Shown here piece by piece: positions 27,801 through 37,448 of a DNA stretch of 64,000 nt. A program made the position numbers and the translations under genes. This DNA is from Chlamydia gallinacea 08-1274/3 (GTDB lineage: Bacteria; Chlamydiota; Chlamydiia; Chlamydiales; Chlamydiaceae). The DNA lies in NCBI RefSeq assembly GCF_000471025.2, contig NZ_CP015840.1:186001-250000 (forward strand), read 5' to 3'. Position 1 is the stretch's first letter. Every line of letters starts with the position of its first letter. Below the pieces are notes generated by a model. That model was not told the origin of the DNA. It saw only the letters and a program-made list of their open reading frames with translations, and did not search any database.

Positions 27801-27865
27801 TACATTTATTAGTAACTGCTATGGAGAAATTTTCTTTCTATGAATGGGAAGAATTAAAAATATAA
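24845..27865 (+). CDS. glyQS: Glycyl-tRNA synthetase, fused alpha and beta subunits
   Basis: A 1006-residue fusion. Residues 1 to about 290 are the alpha (GlyQ) catalytic subunit (ILQFWSEQGCVIHQGYD, FLRALGPEPYKTAYVEPSRR); after a linker, residues from about 312 (EDFLLEIGSEELPA) to the end are the beta (GlyS) tRNA-binding subunit. Most bacteria with this heterotetrameric type encode the subunits separately; the single-chain form is characteristic of Chlamydia. It charges tRNA-Gly. The hairpin at 27880-27904 follows the stop. Confidence 0.95.
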   Translation: MSHPLTLQAMIAKILQFWSEQGCVIHQGYDLEVGAGTFNPATFLRALGPEPYKTAYVEPSRRPQDGRYGMHPNRLQNYHQLQVLLKPVPENFLSLYEQSLQIIGLNLKNHDIRFVHDDWENPTIGAWGLGWEVWLNGMEITQLTYFQAIGSKPLDIISGEITYGIERIAMYLQGQNSIFRVLWNDELTYGDIIQPSEKVWSEYNFDVANTHMWLKHFEDFAQEVESALEQGLPVPAYDFVIKASHAFNILDARGVISVTERTRYIAKIRQLARAVADGYIHWRASLNYPLMPNVPTDSLEVETPSSCLPKIDTPEDFLLEIGSEELPAAFVPIGIQQLESLSKKLLADHNIHYERLEVFGSPRRLALCIYKLEPIVIQPAIEKKGPPLSSLFTEEDITPQGQQFFASHNIQINHYNELSQYSQFTVRQVNSVPYLFISYAEEHQDTATILQNELPKLIHSMKFPKKMVYDNSGVEYARPIRWLVSLYGTQILPFTFGKVTASNISYGHRQLDPREIPIPSCQYYRDTLRNACVIVSHQERKEIISQGLQLHSSENIFPIANPRLLEETVFLTEHPFITCAEFQPKFCALPKELLIAEMVNHQKYFPTQNAYGEITNKFILVCDNSPNDTIIQGNEKALTPRLTDGDFLFSQDLKTPLASFVDKLKTVTYFDALGSLYDKIERLQAHKEVLYPLLPLSSQEDITTAITYCKADLVSSVVNEFAELQGIMGSYYAKHAGLSTAVAVAIREHLSHITDGQTISTTGILLSLIDRLDNLLSCFILNLRPTSSHDPYALRRQSLEILNLLHAANASLNLETLLNQLAQHFPNTIQQHSWDKSEVVYEILVFIWGRLKTFLFSLNFSKDIISTVLSSIAPKNPVEIIRSANLLHEMKNTQSAVLRKITTTYNRLKKMLASLKFSITTPQEIQPNTQEAHLQMALSNFENNTNTRTLKKEYFFALGELTDSINTFLNEVHITSGNEELKNIRIHLLVTAMEKFSFYEWEELKI

Positions 27866-27879
27866 TACACTGGAAAATA

Positions 27880-27904
27880 GGCTCCTAGATGGGCTATCTA
27901 GGGC
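27880..27904. terminator. Hairpin between glyQS and the first CT795-like gene
   Basis: GGC-T-CCTAGAT at 27880-27890 pairs with ATCTAGGGCC at 27895-27904: ten base pairs with one bulge and a 4-base loop. It lies between convergent genes. On the plus strand it is followed by a T-rich segment (ATATTCTTT). Confidence 0.6.
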
Positions 27905-27934
27905 CATATTCTTTATACAATTGTTTCTTTATCT

Positions 27935-28387
27935 TTAATAAAGATTTGAAAGATCTGAAATTGGGGAGGCGTTTAATATACAAACTTCATCTTCACTACA
28001 TAAAAACGTTATAAGATAAATTCCTCCTTGTTCATCACAAACTCCAGGAAAAGTTTGTAAGAAACTCGTAACACATGCATCGCCTGTTTCCGTAGGACGC
28101 AGCACAGCAAATGCTGCAAAATCTTTTAAGGATTGAAAAAAAAGCGGATCCTCCTCAATGAAACCATTTTTTACAACTTCATCCAATACAGGGGAGGGAG
28201 AAAGACTTAGTAATACCATGAGTATAGGTATGTCACAATCTTTTACGTGGGCTAAAGCTTCTTCGAAACTCTCAAAAATATTGTCAGTGTTTTCTACAGC
28301 TATAGCAGTAGAAATTGAGGCATCTTTACCGAAAATAGATTGACATGGTAGTAATAAACATAAAAATAAAGTTAATAGAATTCGCAT
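27935..28387 (-). CDS. CT795-like exported protein, paralogue 1
   Basis: A 150-residue protein with a clear Sec signal peptide (MRILLTLFLCLLLPCQSIFG). The mature part has a helix-strand-helix pattern (FEEALAHVKDC, then IPILMVLLSLS) and a C-terminal FPGVCDEQGGIYLITFL segment. This resembles the order of elements in thioredoxin-like DsbD-gamma proteins, but no CxxC is present. The position next to glyQS and dnaG corresponds to C. trachomatis CT795, reported as secreted into the host cytoplasm. It is one of three related minus-strand genes here. Function unknown. Confidence 0.75.
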   Translation of the reverse strand: MRILLTLFLCLLLPCQSIFGKDASISTAIAVENTDNIFESFEEALAHVKDCDIPILMVLLSLSPSPVLDEVVKNGFIEEDPLFFQSLKDFAAFAVLRPTETGDACVTSFLQTFPGVCDEQGGIYLITFLCSEDEVCILNASPISDLSNLY

Positions 28388-28530
28388 TAAAAATTACTCT
28401 TAAGAATTAAAATGCAAGCTAGCCTAGCACAATACTCAAAAAAAAGATATTATGATTTTTACATTCTTAAGAAAACACTTGGATTACTACAGAAAATCTC
28501 TAGATAATAATGAAATGCACCCAACCCGCA

Positions 28531-28986
28531 TTAGCTGGGAAAATCAATAGGTGCAATATCTACAAGCTCTACAGTATCTTGAGAAACAGAAAGTGTGATA
28601 AGGAAGGTACCTTGTAGTGGCGTAACCTCAGGAAAATACTGTTGAAATATAGCGATTTCCTTGAGCATCGGATCAGGCATGGGCGGGTAAATTAAAATAT
28701 TAACCCCTTGAGGACTAAGAACAAGAAAATTTGCATATTTACACAATACGGACTCCCCCATAGAATGGGCTATATCCTGTAGATCTTTAAACTCTGAAGT
28801 ATGCGGATCGCTATATAAAACGAGAACCGTACTTTTTCCACTTTGTCTCGTAGCCTCAATACAATCTAAATAACGATAAAAAATACAATCCTGGTTTTGA
28901 TTCTCTTCATTTGCTATGCAACGAGGCAACTTTGTTCCTACAGGCAAAATAAATAATAAAGAAAGTATTACGAGTAATATACGCAT
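28531..28986 (-). CDS. CT795-like exported protein, paralogue 2
   Basis: A 151-residue protein with a hydrophobic signal peptide (MRILLVILSLLFILPVG). The mature region shares a layout with the neighbours: a helix (YLDCIEATRQSGK), a hydrophobic strand (STVLVLYSDPH), a middle ANFLVLSPQG, a PMPDPM segment, and FPEVTPLQGTFLITL. PMPDPM corresponds to KMDPM in paralogue 3, which supports common ancestry. There is no CxxC. Role unknown; probably exported by Sec. Confidence 0.75.
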   Translation of the reverse strand: MRILLVILSLLFILPVGTKLPRCIANEENQNQDCIFYRYLDCIEATRQSGKSTVLVLYSDPHTSEFKDLQDIAHSMGESVLCKYANFLVLSPQGVNILIYPPMPDPMLKEIAIFQQYFPEVTPLQGTFLITLSVSQDTVELVDIAPIDFPS

Positions 28987-29156
28987 AAGGTGAGCTCAAT
29001 TAATCATATCTAAAAAATAGACCGAAACTTTAACAGAGTCATGAATTTAAAATATACCTAATTAAATAAACTCGCATTTGCAACTTGAGTACGGATATCC
29101 TCTCAAAATAAACAAGAATTCGTGGTTGCTCTTTTTAGGGAAACAAAAACTGTGTC

Positions 29157-29627
29157 CTAAACAAAGAATTTTTGAGGAAGGACATACAGAATATAATCTT
29201 GTCCTTTAGAATCAATAGCAATAAAGATGATACAGGGCTCATTCATATTTCTATCGGGGAAGTGTTCCAGAAATTCTGCCATATAATGAATCATGGGGTC
29301 CATCTTGGGATAAAATTCCATGGAATTAATTAAGCCGGGCTGTAGAATGACAAAATTACATACAAAAGATACATTTCTGGTCAAACAAAGATCTCTCTTC
29401 ACAAGTTCTTCCCAGTCGCTGCTGTAAGAAGGATTAAAAAAAACACAAATCCCAAGCTTATGATGATCTATTGCATCCTCTAATGCTGCAAAATAAGAAT
29501 AATATACCTTAATGCCGTTGTCCAAAACACAATATTGCGGAGGTTTTGTTCGTACAACCCTCTCTAGAGAAGCACAACTTTCTCCTTGCCAAAAGCAACA
29601 ATAGATACTCGTAAAAAAACTACCCAA
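29157..29627 (-). CDS. CT795-like protein, paralogue 3, probably frameshifted at its signal peptide
   Basis: The frame as given has 156 codons from a TTG at 29627. It contains the same elements as its neighbours (AALEDAIDHHKLGICVFFNPS, KMDPMIHYMAEFLEHFP, CIIFIAIDSKGQDYIL). No ATG start exists in this frame. An ATG at 29641 lies in the next frame and begins a hydrophobic stretch. A single extra T in the run of seven (plus-strand A at 29613-29619) would join the two and give MFFRYWVVFFTSIYCCFW, a typical signal peptide. So the gene is either a recent pseudogene, a slippage-controlled gene, or carries a sequencing error. Function unknown. Confidence 0.65.
   Translation of the reverse strand: MGSFFTSIYCCFWQGESCASLERVVRTKPPQYCVLDNGIKVYYSYFAALEDAIDHHKLGICVFFNPSYSSDWEELVKRDLCLTRNVSFVCNFVILQPGLINSMEFYPKMDPMIHYMAEFLEHFPDRNMNEPCIIFIAIDSKGQDYILYVLPQKFFV
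29613..29619. repeat. A7 (T7 on coding strand) run at a likely frameshift point
   Basis: Seven A on the plus strand. Eight would place the ATG at 29641 in frame with the CT795-like protein 3. The run lies within the predicted signal peptide coding region. Confidence 0.5.
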
Positions 29628-29751
29628 TACCGGAAAAACATCTTATACAAAGACAATCACACTCAAAGCATTCCTAGGTCTATATTAGAGAGAAGCGGTA
29701 AGCATATAGTTCATGCCCTAAGAATCCACAATAAGAATTCAATTAAAAGAA

Positions 29752-30024
29752 TCATACGGAATCACAGCGAGATAGTAAAGAGTCTAATTCCCCAACCCGC
29801 TGGTTTTGCAATTCATTAAGCACCCAAGTGGCTCCATAACCAATGCCAGCGGCCTTTACAACATCACTAACACTCGCAATTGAAGAAGCTGAACCTATGA
29901 AGGATAATCCCGCAGCCTCAGCAGCAACAATCCCCCTAGAACGATTGGTAGATGCCATAGTCATCATGTGGCTACAACATAAAACCCAAGCAAGTACTGG
30001 TAGAAACAATTTATAGAGTTTCAT
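29752..30024 (-). CDS. Small exported chlamydial hypothetical protein
   Basis: A 90-residue protein with a signal peptide (KLYKLFLPVLAWVLCCS) and cleavage probably after MMTMA. The short mature part is rich in Ala, Gly, Ser and Ile (GSASSIASVSDVVKAAGIGYG), a second weakly hydrophobic segment that could associate with membranes. It lies between the CT795-like trio and dnaG on the same strand; C. trachomatis has a small gene at this place (recalled as CT794.1). Not recognised by function. Confidence 0.65.
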   Translation of the reverse strand: MKLYKLFLPVLAWVLCCSHMMTMASTNRSRGIVAAEAAGLSFIGSASSIASVSDVVKAAGIGYGATWVLNELQNQRVGELDSLLSRCDSV

Positions 30025-30128
30025 AAGAACTAAATTTTAATTTAAAAATTAAGAAAACATTTTATATTAAAAATCATTAAATCTCAATAATTTTAATTAA
30101 TAAATGGGAGAAATTTAATTAAAAATAA

Positions 30129-31901
30129 TTAACAATCTTGAGGATCAAGAAGAGAGATGATTAGCCTGCCATTGCGCAAGCGAAGATAGTCTTGTAACAA
30201 AGAGGTATTAGATCGATCCTCCTGTTTTACGAATGAGGAAAGCGAGCGGCGCTTCTCTCTCCACTGACGATCTGCTAGCTTTTGTAAAGATTGTACAAAC
30301 ACCTGCTCTAAGGAATTCGTATTTACAAGACGTTTAATTAATAAATCAACAATCATCTGGTCATTAAGCAGAGCCAATGCTTCGTCTAGGGGGAGATTGA
30401 TCTTGTGCTGCTCATAGTGCTGAATAAGTGAAGAAAAGAGCTTCCGACACTCAGGATGCTTAAAATCATCGGGGGTAAAATAACTTTTTGCAGTATAAGG
30501 AATACTTAAGTTATTCGGCTTACAAAATAACATGCAGCGCAAAATATCCGTTTCAATAATGACATCAGAAGGGATTTTCTCTACCTTTCTTTGAGTTGTG
30601 GACATTCTTAGAGGAGAGCCTCCTGTTTCTAATTTTGCTAACGAAAATACCATGCTTTCAGGAATCATCATTACAGATGCTAATTGTTTTAAATTCTCAT
30701 GAACAACAATAGGATTCCCCCACCGTTTAATTTGTGTAATTAACTCTTCGATAACACTGGCTTTTTCTCTAGGAGAAAAATTTGGATACGCACGTACTTT
30801 TTCACCAATAAGAAAAGTAAGATAATCCTCACTTTGATCAAGAAGTTCTCCTAAGCATCTTGCTCCCTTATGTAATAAGAAAATATCAGGATCCTGACCT
30901 TTAGGCAAACGACAAATAAATACAGCGATTCCCGCTTTCTGACAAATATCTCCTACACGTATTGCAGCCTGAATACCAGCAGTATCACCATCAAAAAGTA
31001 CATAAACTTTTATCACGCCTAATTTAGTCAATTCCTTCACGTGATCTTCAGTGAATGCCGTTCCTTGAGCTGCTAGAGTGCAATTAAATCCCGCATCAAT
31101 CATTTGCAGACAATCCACTTGTCCTTCAACTAAAATCACTCGTTTTTCTTTAGCAATTCTTCTTCGTGATAAGTGTAAACCAAACAAAGCTCGTGATTTT
31201 TTAAACACTAATGTTTCCGGAGTATTGACATACTTACTTCCTCGTGTAGTTTCTACCATCTTCCTTGAGGAAAATCCTATGGTATGCCCTAAAGCATCAT
31301 GAATCGGAAATGTGATTCTACGTGAAAATAAAAACCACTTATTTCCAATAAAACCTGCATTTTCCAGTTGTTTTTCTGAGATATTCTTTTCCTGCATAGA
31401 TTGAATAAACAAAGATTGTTCCGGTGCATAACCTAAATGAAAACGTTCTATAGTATCCGGAGAAAATCCTCGACGATACAAATACTGCATTGCCTCTCTA
31501 CCCTCAGCTAGAAAATATAGGCAAAAGCGAAAGAATTTCTCAGCTTCACTATTGATTTGCCTTAACTCCTCTTTAGCACTTATAGAAACTGCAGAATGTG
31601 TGTCTCTAGGTTTAATGACCAAATCCACATGAAACTTTTTTGATAAGGTCAGTACAGCTTCAGTAAAGGAATAGCCTAAGTACTGCATCAGAAAACGAAT
31701 AGCATCCCCGTGTTCTCCACATCCAAAACAATGATAATATGCGCCTGGAACATTGACAATAAACGAAGGTGTTTTCTCCACATGGAAAGGACAGCATGCC
31801 TTATAAGTCGACCCACTTCTCCTTAAAGAGAGATGTTCGGAAAGCACTTCAACAATATCAATACTATGCCTAAGATGATCTAAACTTTCTTCTGTATACA
31901 T
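30129..31901 (-). CDS. dnaG: DNA primase
   Basis: A 590-residue primase that makes RNA primers for replication. Domains in order: CHC2 zinc finger (CPFHVEKTPSF, then CFGCGEHG, residues about 37-65), the RNA polymerase core with Toprim motifs (ILVEGQVDCLQM and VLFDGDTAGIQA), and a C-terminal helicase-binding region. Length is normal. Confidence 0.95.
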   Translation of the reverse strand: MYTEESLDHLRHSIDIVEVLSEHLSLRRSGSTYKACCPFHVEKTPSFIVNVPGAYYHCFGCGEHGDAIRFLMQYLGYSFTEAVLTLSKKFHVDLVIKPRDTHSAVSISAKEELRQINSEAEKFFRFCLYFLAEGREAMQYLYRRGFSPDTIERFHLGYAPEQSLFIQSMQEKNISEKQLENAGFIGNKWFLFSRRITFPIHDALGHTIGFSSRKMVETTRGSKYVNTPETLVFKKSRALFGLHLSRRRIAKEKRVILVEGQVDCLQMIDAGFNCTLAAQGTAFTEDHVKELTKLGVIKVYVLFDGDTAGIQAAIRVGDICQKAGIAVFICRLPKGQDPDIFLLHKGARCLGELLDQSEDYLTFLIGEKVRAYPNFSPREKASVIEELITQIKRWGNPIVVHENLKQLASVMMIPESMVFSLAKLETGGSPLRMSTTQRKVEKIPSDVIIETDILRCMLFCKPNNLSIPYTAKSYFTPDDFKHPECRKLFSSLIQHYEQHKINLPLDEALALLNDQMIVDLLIKRLVNTNSLEQVFVQSLQKLADRQWREKRRSLSSFVKQEDRSNTSLLQDYLRLRNGRLIISLLDPQDC

Positions 31902-32151
31902 TACTGAACAACTATATACTGCTTTTGGTTATGCCATACTTTCTAGTAAAAAAAAAGCCGACTCAATTACACAAGAAAATTCCAAAAAAATCCTTAAGGG
32001 CACCCACCCATCTACCTCAGGAAAATTCAGTAAAAATTCTAGGGTCTTTTGCTAAAGTTTGCTAACCTAATAAGTTATTGATCTACGACAATACAAAGAT
32101 ATTCTGATTGATTTAACTTCTAGAACACCACCGTATTTGCACAGAAACATC

Positions 32152-34635
32152 ATGACATCAAAAAAAATAACTCCAATGATGAAACAATGGCATCAATGTA
32201 AAGAGCAAGCAGGAGACTCTCTTCTTTTCTTCCGCATGGGAGACTTTTATGAAGCATTTTATGATGATGCAGTTCTTATCTCTCAGCATCTTGACCTTAC
32301 CCTAACGCAAAGGCAAGGCATTCCCATGAGCGGTGTTCCCGTAGCTACGATTAATAACTACATTGATCGTTTGATAAGCAAGGGATTAAAAGTTGCAGTC
32401 GCAGAACAATTTGAAGAGTCTGAGCCTGGCAAGGGAAAAACGGAACCCTTACCCAGAGAACTTCACAGAATTGTTACCCCAGGAACATTACTTTCGTCGT
32501 CTTTACTCTTAGAAAAAACAAATAACTATATTCTATCTTTAACACGTATTGGTACACTTTTTGGCTTTGCTTGCTTAGATTTTTCTACAGGAGCTTTTGT
32601 TCTGCACGAATGTGATAATGCTAAGTTTCTTATTGATGAAATTTGTCGTCTATCTCCCAAAGAAATTGTTAGCTATGACAAATTCTACAAAAAGCATAGC
32701 GATATCTTACAACAAATCCAACAACACCTAAAAATATCAATATCTACCTACATAGATTGGGCTTTTGAACACCAGTTTGCTACACAAAAGCTTTCCTCCC
32801 ATTTTAAAGTATCTTCTTTAGATGGCTTTGGTCTAAAAGGTTTCGTCCCTGCAATTAATGCAGCAGGAGCTTTGCTTTCTTATTTACAAGATAAGCTTTT
32901 ACTTCCTATAGAACATATTTCGATTCCTAAAACCTATGGGAAACACAAACACTTACTGATAGATTCGTCTTCACAAACCAATCTTGAACTTTTATCCCCC
33001 CTAAACGATCCTCAAGGGAAAAGTTCTCTTCTACACGTTATGGACCGTACGCATACCCCTATGGGAGGTAGGTTGCTTCGCCATATTTTAGTGAATCCTT
33101 TTTATGATCTACAGGAAATCCTTGTACGTCAAGATGCTGTCGAGTTTCTTCTTAATAAACAAAAATTAAGAAAAAATCTCTGTACTTTATTGATGCTAGT
33201 ACGAGATTTAGAGCGTTTAATGACAAAAATTACTACTACACTTGCTGGTCCTAAAGACCTAGGTATGCTTCGGGACTCTCTAGTGGCTATTGAAGAAATC
33301 TCCAAACTCCTGTCCCTAGAACATTTACCCAAATTCTTTACAGGAAGATGTAGTTTACCTATAGAAATAACTTCTTTGATTCAATTGCTCTCTAATGCTT
33401 TATTAGAAGACCTTCCACTAAGAATTTCAGATGGAAACATTTTTTCAGATAACTATCATTCCGATTTAAAACGTTTACGCCATATGAAGGAAAATTCCAA
33501 GGAATGGCTGTGGCAATACCAAGAAACTATTCGTCAACAAACTGGAGTAAAAAAGCTTAAAGTATGTTACTCACAAATTTTGGGGTACTACATAGAAGTC
33601 GATAGTAAGTCCTCTCCTCTACTACCCAAAGAATTTATTCGTAGACAATCACGTCTTCATGCAGAAAGGTTTACTACAGAAGAATTACAACAATTTCAAG
33701 ATGACATGCTCAATGTCTCTGAAAAATTACAAAACCTAGAAACTACATTATTCAAAGATTTATGTGTACAAATCCTTCAACAACGAGAAAGTATTCTTTA
33801 TTTATCTCAAGTCATTGCTGACCTTGACTATATTGCTGCTCTTGCAGATCTAGCTCAAGAATATAACTACTGCCGTCCTGTAGTAGATTCTAGCTCTACC
33901 CTATCTATAGTTCAGGGATTACATCCTGTTGTTCAAACTCTACTAAGTAAGGGAACATTTATTCCCAATGATATTTCTATGGACAATGCCTCAACACGAA
34001 TACTTTTAATTACAGGCCCTAATATGGCAGGGAAATCTACCTACATTCGTCAAATTGCCTTACTTGTCATTATGGCCCAAATGGGTTCCTTTATCCCTGC
34101 AAAATCTGCACACATTGGCATGATCGATAAAATTTTTACACGCATTGGTGCAGGAGATAACCTTTCTAAAGGGATGTCTACATTCATGGTAGAAATGGCC
34201 GAAACAGCAAATATCCTACATAATGTTACCAATCACTCTCTAGTCATTCTCGATGAAGTAGGACGAGGAACAAGTACGTATGATGGCTTGGCTATTGCTC
34301 AAGCTGTTATTGAATACCTTTTATTCACACAAGGGAAGCAAGCAAAAACATTATTTGCTACTCATTACAAAGAATTGACAGAATTAGAGAGCCATTGCCC
34401 TCATGTCGAAAACTACCATGCGGGTGTAAAAGAAAACGGAGGCCAACCTATTTTCTTATATGAAATTCTCAAAGGACATTCTCAGAAAAGTTTTGGTATA
34501 CATGTTGCGAAACTTGCGGGTTTCCCTCTTTGTGTAGTATCAAGAGCTCAACACATCCTGCGTCAGCTAGAAGGGCCTGAAGCAACTTCTACGCAGCAAG
34601 AACAAGAAAAAATGCAGCAATTAATGTTATTTTAA
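32152..34635 (+). CDS. mutS: DNA mismatch repair protein MutS
   Basis: An 827-residue mismatch sensor. The mismatch-reading Phe-x-Glu is in GDFYEAF near the N-terminus; the ATPase Walker [10 protein letters not shown] is near residue 622, followed by Walker B ([11 protein letters not shown]). I start at the ATG at 32152 ([10 protein letters not shown]); the frame extends to a TTG five codons upstream. uvrC follows after two bases, so the two repair genes are likely co-transcribed. Confidence 0.95.
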   Translation: MTSKKITPMMKQWHQCKEQAGDSLLFFRMGDFYEAFYDDAVLISQHLDLTLTQRQGIPMSGVPVATINNYIDRLISKGLKVAVAEQFEESEPGKGKTEPLPRELHRIVTPGTLLSSSLLLEKTNNYILSLTRIGTLFGFACLDFSTGAFVLHECDNAKFLIDEICRLSPKEIVSYDKFYKKHSDILQQIQQHLKISISTYIDWAFEHQFATQKLSSHFKVSSLDGFGLKGFVPAINAAGALLSYLQDKLLLPIEHISIPKTYGKHKHLLIDSSSQTNLELLSPLNDPQGKSSLLHVMDRTHTPMGGRLLRHILVNPFYDLQEILVRQDAVEFLLNKQKLRKNLCTLLMLVRDLERLMTKITTTLAGPKDLGMLRDSLVAIEEISKLLSLEHLPKFFTGRCSLPIEITSLIQLLSNALLEDLPLRISDGNIFSDNYHSDLKRLRHMKENSKEWLWQYQETIRQQTGVKKLKVCYSQILGYYIEVDSKSSPLLPKEFIRRQSRLHAERFTTEELQQFQDDMLNVSEKLQNLETTLFKDLCVQILQQRESILYLSQVIADLDYIAALADLAQEYNYCRPVVDSSSTLSIVQGLHPVVQTLLSKGTFIPNDISMDNASTRILLITGPNMAGKSTYIRQIALLVIMAQMGSFIPAKSAHIGMIDKIFTRIGAGDNLSKGMSTFMVEMAETANILHNVTNHSLVILDEVGRGTSTYDGLAIAQAVIEYLLFTQGKQAKTLFATHYKELTELESHCPHVENYHAGVKENGGQPIFLYEILKGHSQKSFGIHVAKLAGFPLCVVSRAQHILRQLEGPEATSTQQEQEKMQQLMLF

Positions 34636-34637
34636 CC

Positions 34638-36449
34638 ATGCAGGTTAAGAACTTTTCTCCTAAGCGCATTCCTACAGATCCAGGTGTATATCTTATGAAA
34701 GATGCCTCTGGAGAAGTCCTGTATATTGGCAAAGCAAAAAATCTACGTAATCGGATTATTACATATTTTCAAAAACAAGGAGATTCCCGAGAAAGAATTC
34801 CTTTTCTAATGAAGAAAACAACAGACATCGAAACCATTGTTGTTTCTAATGAAACTGAAGCTTTGCTTTTAGAAAATAATTTAATAAAAAAATATCATCC
34901 CAAATACAATGTTCTTTTAAAAGATGATAAAACTTTCTTCTGTCTGTCAATATCTCTTGCTCATCCTTGGCCAAAAATTGACGCTATTCGAACTAAAGCA
35001 GTAGTTTCCTCTAAAAAGCAGTTAATTTTCGGTCCCTATGTAAGTGCAGAAGCGTGCCGAACACTCCTCGAAGTTATTAGCCAATGGTTTCCTATCCGCA
35101 CGTGTTCTAATCGTGAATTTTCTTCTAGAAAACGTCCTTGTATTCTTTATGAAATGAAACGTTGCCTAGCTCCCTGCCTGAACTTATGCTCTCATGAAGA
35201 ATATGAGGAGACTTTACAAAAGGCTGTACTATTTTTGAAAGGGAAAATCACTACTATCATTCAAGATTTAGAAATCTCTATTCAAAAGGCTTCTGAAAAG
35301 CAACAATTCGAACAAGCAGGTATGTATTATCGTACCCTGAAACTTATTCAACAAGCAATGACCAAACAGAACGTGGAAAACTTTCACTTTCAAAATATCG
35401 ATGCTATTGGTCTGTATAGGGAACACCAAGAAATTGTTATTACTGTTCTCACAGTACGATCTGGAAAACTCTTGGGAGCTCGTCATTTTCTCTTTTCTGA
35501 AAATGCTCAAGAAGATCCTGACGTTCTCTCTTCATTTATTTTGCAATATTATTCTAATCAACCTTATCTTCCCAAAGAAATTTTGGTCCCTATTCCTATC
35601 AAGATTCCGCACTTTTCGCAATTATTAAATAAAGATACCGCTCCTCAAATACGTTCTCCCAAAACAGGATATGGCAAAGAATTACTACATCTAGCTCAAC
35701 ACAATGCTGAATTGCAGATGCAAATAACACCACTATCTGCATCTCTTCCCTATGAAGAAATGAAAACTGTTCTACAATCTCCGGATTATCCCTGCCGTAT
35801 AGAGTGTTATGATAACGCTCACTTACAAGGTTCTTATAATATTGGCGTTTGCATCGTTTATGAAAATGATGCCCTAGATCCTAAGCAATACCGTGTATTC
35901 TCACTTGCTTCTTCCAAAAATGATCTCGCCTCTTTTCATGAAGTACTTTCGCGTCGCTTCTCTTCTCTTTCTATGCTTCCTGATCTCATCGTTATCGATG
36001 GAGGAAAAGCACAATATCTCCAAGCAAAAACAACACTAAAAGAACTCAACATCACAGGCATTCAAGTCGTCTCTATTGCTAAAGAAGCGGGTAACCACAG
36101 TAAATCTATGCGAAGAGAAAAAATCTTTTGTGATAACTTTCCTCAGGGAGTTCACCTACCCCCTACCTCAAAATTACTCCAATTTTTTCAAAGATTACGC
36201 GACGAAGCGCATCGCTTTGCCATCAGCAAGCATATTAAGAAACGCGATAAGAGTGCTCTACTTCCTCAAGAAAAAATTCCCGGTATTGGAGAAATCAAAA
36301 GAAAACGACTTCTACAAAAATTTAAGAGCTGGAAAAGAGTCATGGAAGCTTCCCAGGGAGAGTTAGAAACTATCCCTGGACTAACAAAAAAAGATATTCA
36401 ACAACTACTAAATAAACAAACGCAAAATAAAACTCAGGGTGATAAGTAG
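34638..36449 (+). CDS. uvrC: UvrABC system protein C
   Basis: A 603-residue nucleotide excision repair nuclease. The N-terminal GIY-YIG domain ([20 protein letters not shown], residues about 15-34) makes the 3' incision. Four Cys follow ([17 protein letters not shown]). A UVR segment binds UvrB, the RNase H-like domain ([18 protein letters not shown]) makes the 5' incision, and tandem helix-hairpin-helix motifs ([22 protein letters not shown]) end the protein. Two bases after mutS. Confidence 0.95.
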   Translation: MQVKNFSPKRIPTDPGVYLMKDASGEVLYIGKAKNLRNRIITYFQKQGDSRERIPFLMKKTTDIETIVVSNETEALLLENNLIKKYHPKYNVLLKDDKTFFCLSISLAHPWPKIDAIRTKAVVSSKKQLIFGPYVSAEACRTLLEVISQWFPIRTCSNREFSSRKRPCILYEMKRCLAPCLNLCSHEEYEETLQKAVLFLKGKITTIIQDLEISIQKASEKQQFEQAGMYYRTLKLIQQAMTKQNVENFHFQNIDAIGLYREHQEIVITVLTVRSGKLLGARHFLFSENAQEDPDVLSSFILQYYSNQPYLPKEILVPIPIKIPHFSQLLNKDTAPQIRSPKTGYGKELLHLAQHNAELQMQITPLSASLPYEEMKTVLQSPDYPCRIECYDNAHLQGSYNIGVCIVYENDALDPKQYRVFSLASSKNDLASFHEVLSRRFSSLSMLPDLIVIDGGKAQYLQAKTTLKELNITGIQVVSIAKEAGNHSKSMRREKIFCDNFPQGVHLPPTSKLLQFFQRLRDEAHRFAISKHIKKRDKSALLPQEKIPGIGEIKRKRLLQKFKSWKRVMEASQGELETIPGLTKKDIQQLLNKQTQNKTQGDK

Positions 36450-36455
36450 GGTACT

Positions 36456-36935
36456 CTAATTATCTATTTCTTTTATTTCTTCAAGAAAATCTTCCGTGGA
36501 GGGTAGATCTGCGGCACAGAATTCTTCAATTTCCTCTTCAGATTCAGTACGATCTTTAGGTTGCGTTAATCCTTTAACAATCACGTGAACAGCAGCTACA
36601 TGTAACCCTGTGTATTCAGAGATTTCTGAAACAATGCACCCCTGAATTTCTTCTGTTTTTTCTGGAATCGAGACTCCATAATCTACATTGACCTCAACTC
36701 GAACTTTAACTAAATGGTTTTTGGAGTCTTGTTCTACATAGATTCCCTTCATTCTTTCGATATCTCTACCAAATAGGGTATCAATTAAATTTCCTCCTAA
36801 GAGAGAAACTCCGTGAATCTTAGCTAAACAATGTAAAATAATTACTTGAATAACACGTGTCTCTATATCCCGACTAAATATAGTTTCAGGAAATTCGATT
36901 TCTTTAACATCAAGCTTTAAGTTCTGCTTATCCAT
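36456..36935 (-). CDS. Asp23/Gls24-like protein
   Basis: A 159-residue protein whose middle (VKVRVEVNVDYGVSIPEKTEEIQ, with the run broken here only by position, then VHVIVKGL) matches the Asp23/Gls24/YloU alkaline-shock pattern: a beta strand with alternating Val, then an amphipathic helix, then VHVIVKGL. The C-terminal 40 residues are acidic. Family members are cytoplasmic or envelope-associated and poorly understood. Convergent with uvrC with a six-base gap. Confidence 0.7.
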   Translation of the reverse strand: MDKQNLKLDVKEIEFPETIFSRDIETRVIQVIILHCLAKIHGVSLLGGNLIDTLFGRDIERMKGIYVEQDSKNHLVKVRVEVNVDYGVSIPEKTEEIQGCIVSEISEYTGLHVAAVHVIVKGLTQPKDRTESEEEIEEFCAADLPSTEDFLEEIKEIDN

Positions 36936-37198
36936 ATCCCTCCTATCTGCCTATTTTACTAACAAGAAATGTCCTCTATAGAAATAATATATAGAAGTAA
37001 TAAGCTCTAGATGATTAGTCTAGTGATCCTGCAGTTAATATACCACACTCAATGCAATCCTTTAGCTTTTTTTTGGACTCCTAACTATCTGCGATAGATA
37101 GAAAAAATCGTGGTCTTTTTAGATAGTTTTCCTCTGGAGCAACCTCTTGGGTTCATTGTTTTCCCTATTCCCTATAAGTATACAAAGCTAGACTCTCA

Positions 37199-37397
37199 TT
37201 ATGAGAATGAAATCAATAAAATTAAATATTTTAACTTCTATGGAATTGATAATCTCTCTTTTAATCGATATTATCTTTCGGTATCCTAATGGCTCACATA
37301 GCTAGAAAGAAAAAACGTAATCCTATTAGATAGTTTTTAGCAGGGATGTTCTTTGGAGTTTTTGGAATCAGTGTCCTCCTTATTCTTCCGTCACTCC
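37199..37397 (+). pseudogene. Decayed tandem duplicate of the 5' part of the gene at 37449
   Basis: From 37207 the sequence follows the beginning of the intact gene 241-242 bases later almost base for base: ATGAAATCAATA matches ATGAAGTCAATA, and CAGGGATGTTCTTTGGAGTT is identical in both. In the copy, GGGTGG (Gly-Trp) has become AGATAG and further stops and at least one indel break the frame. The similarity fades after about 37397. It covers the two membrane segments but not the GYF_2 domain, so it cannot make the full protein. Confidence 0.85.
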
Positions 37398-37408
37398 AGC
37401 ATACAGTG

Positions 37409-37417
37409 TGTTATAAT
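37409..37417 (+). promoter_or_regulatory. Candidate extended -10 promoter element
   Basis: TGTTATAAT: a perfect TATAAT at 37412-37417 preceded by TGn, an extended -10 form, about 31 bases upstream of the ATG at 37449. No good -35 is seen at 16-18 bases upstream. Confidence 0.35.
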
Positions 37418-37448
37418 ATATTTATAAAGTTCGCCCCTTATCACGAGA

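Noticed and set aside
37068..37110. Short inverted repeat CTATC-TGC-GATAG as a terminator upstream of the decayed copy
   Set aside because: The stem has only five pairs and there is no upstream plus-strand gene that would need it; the T-run precedes it rather than follows.
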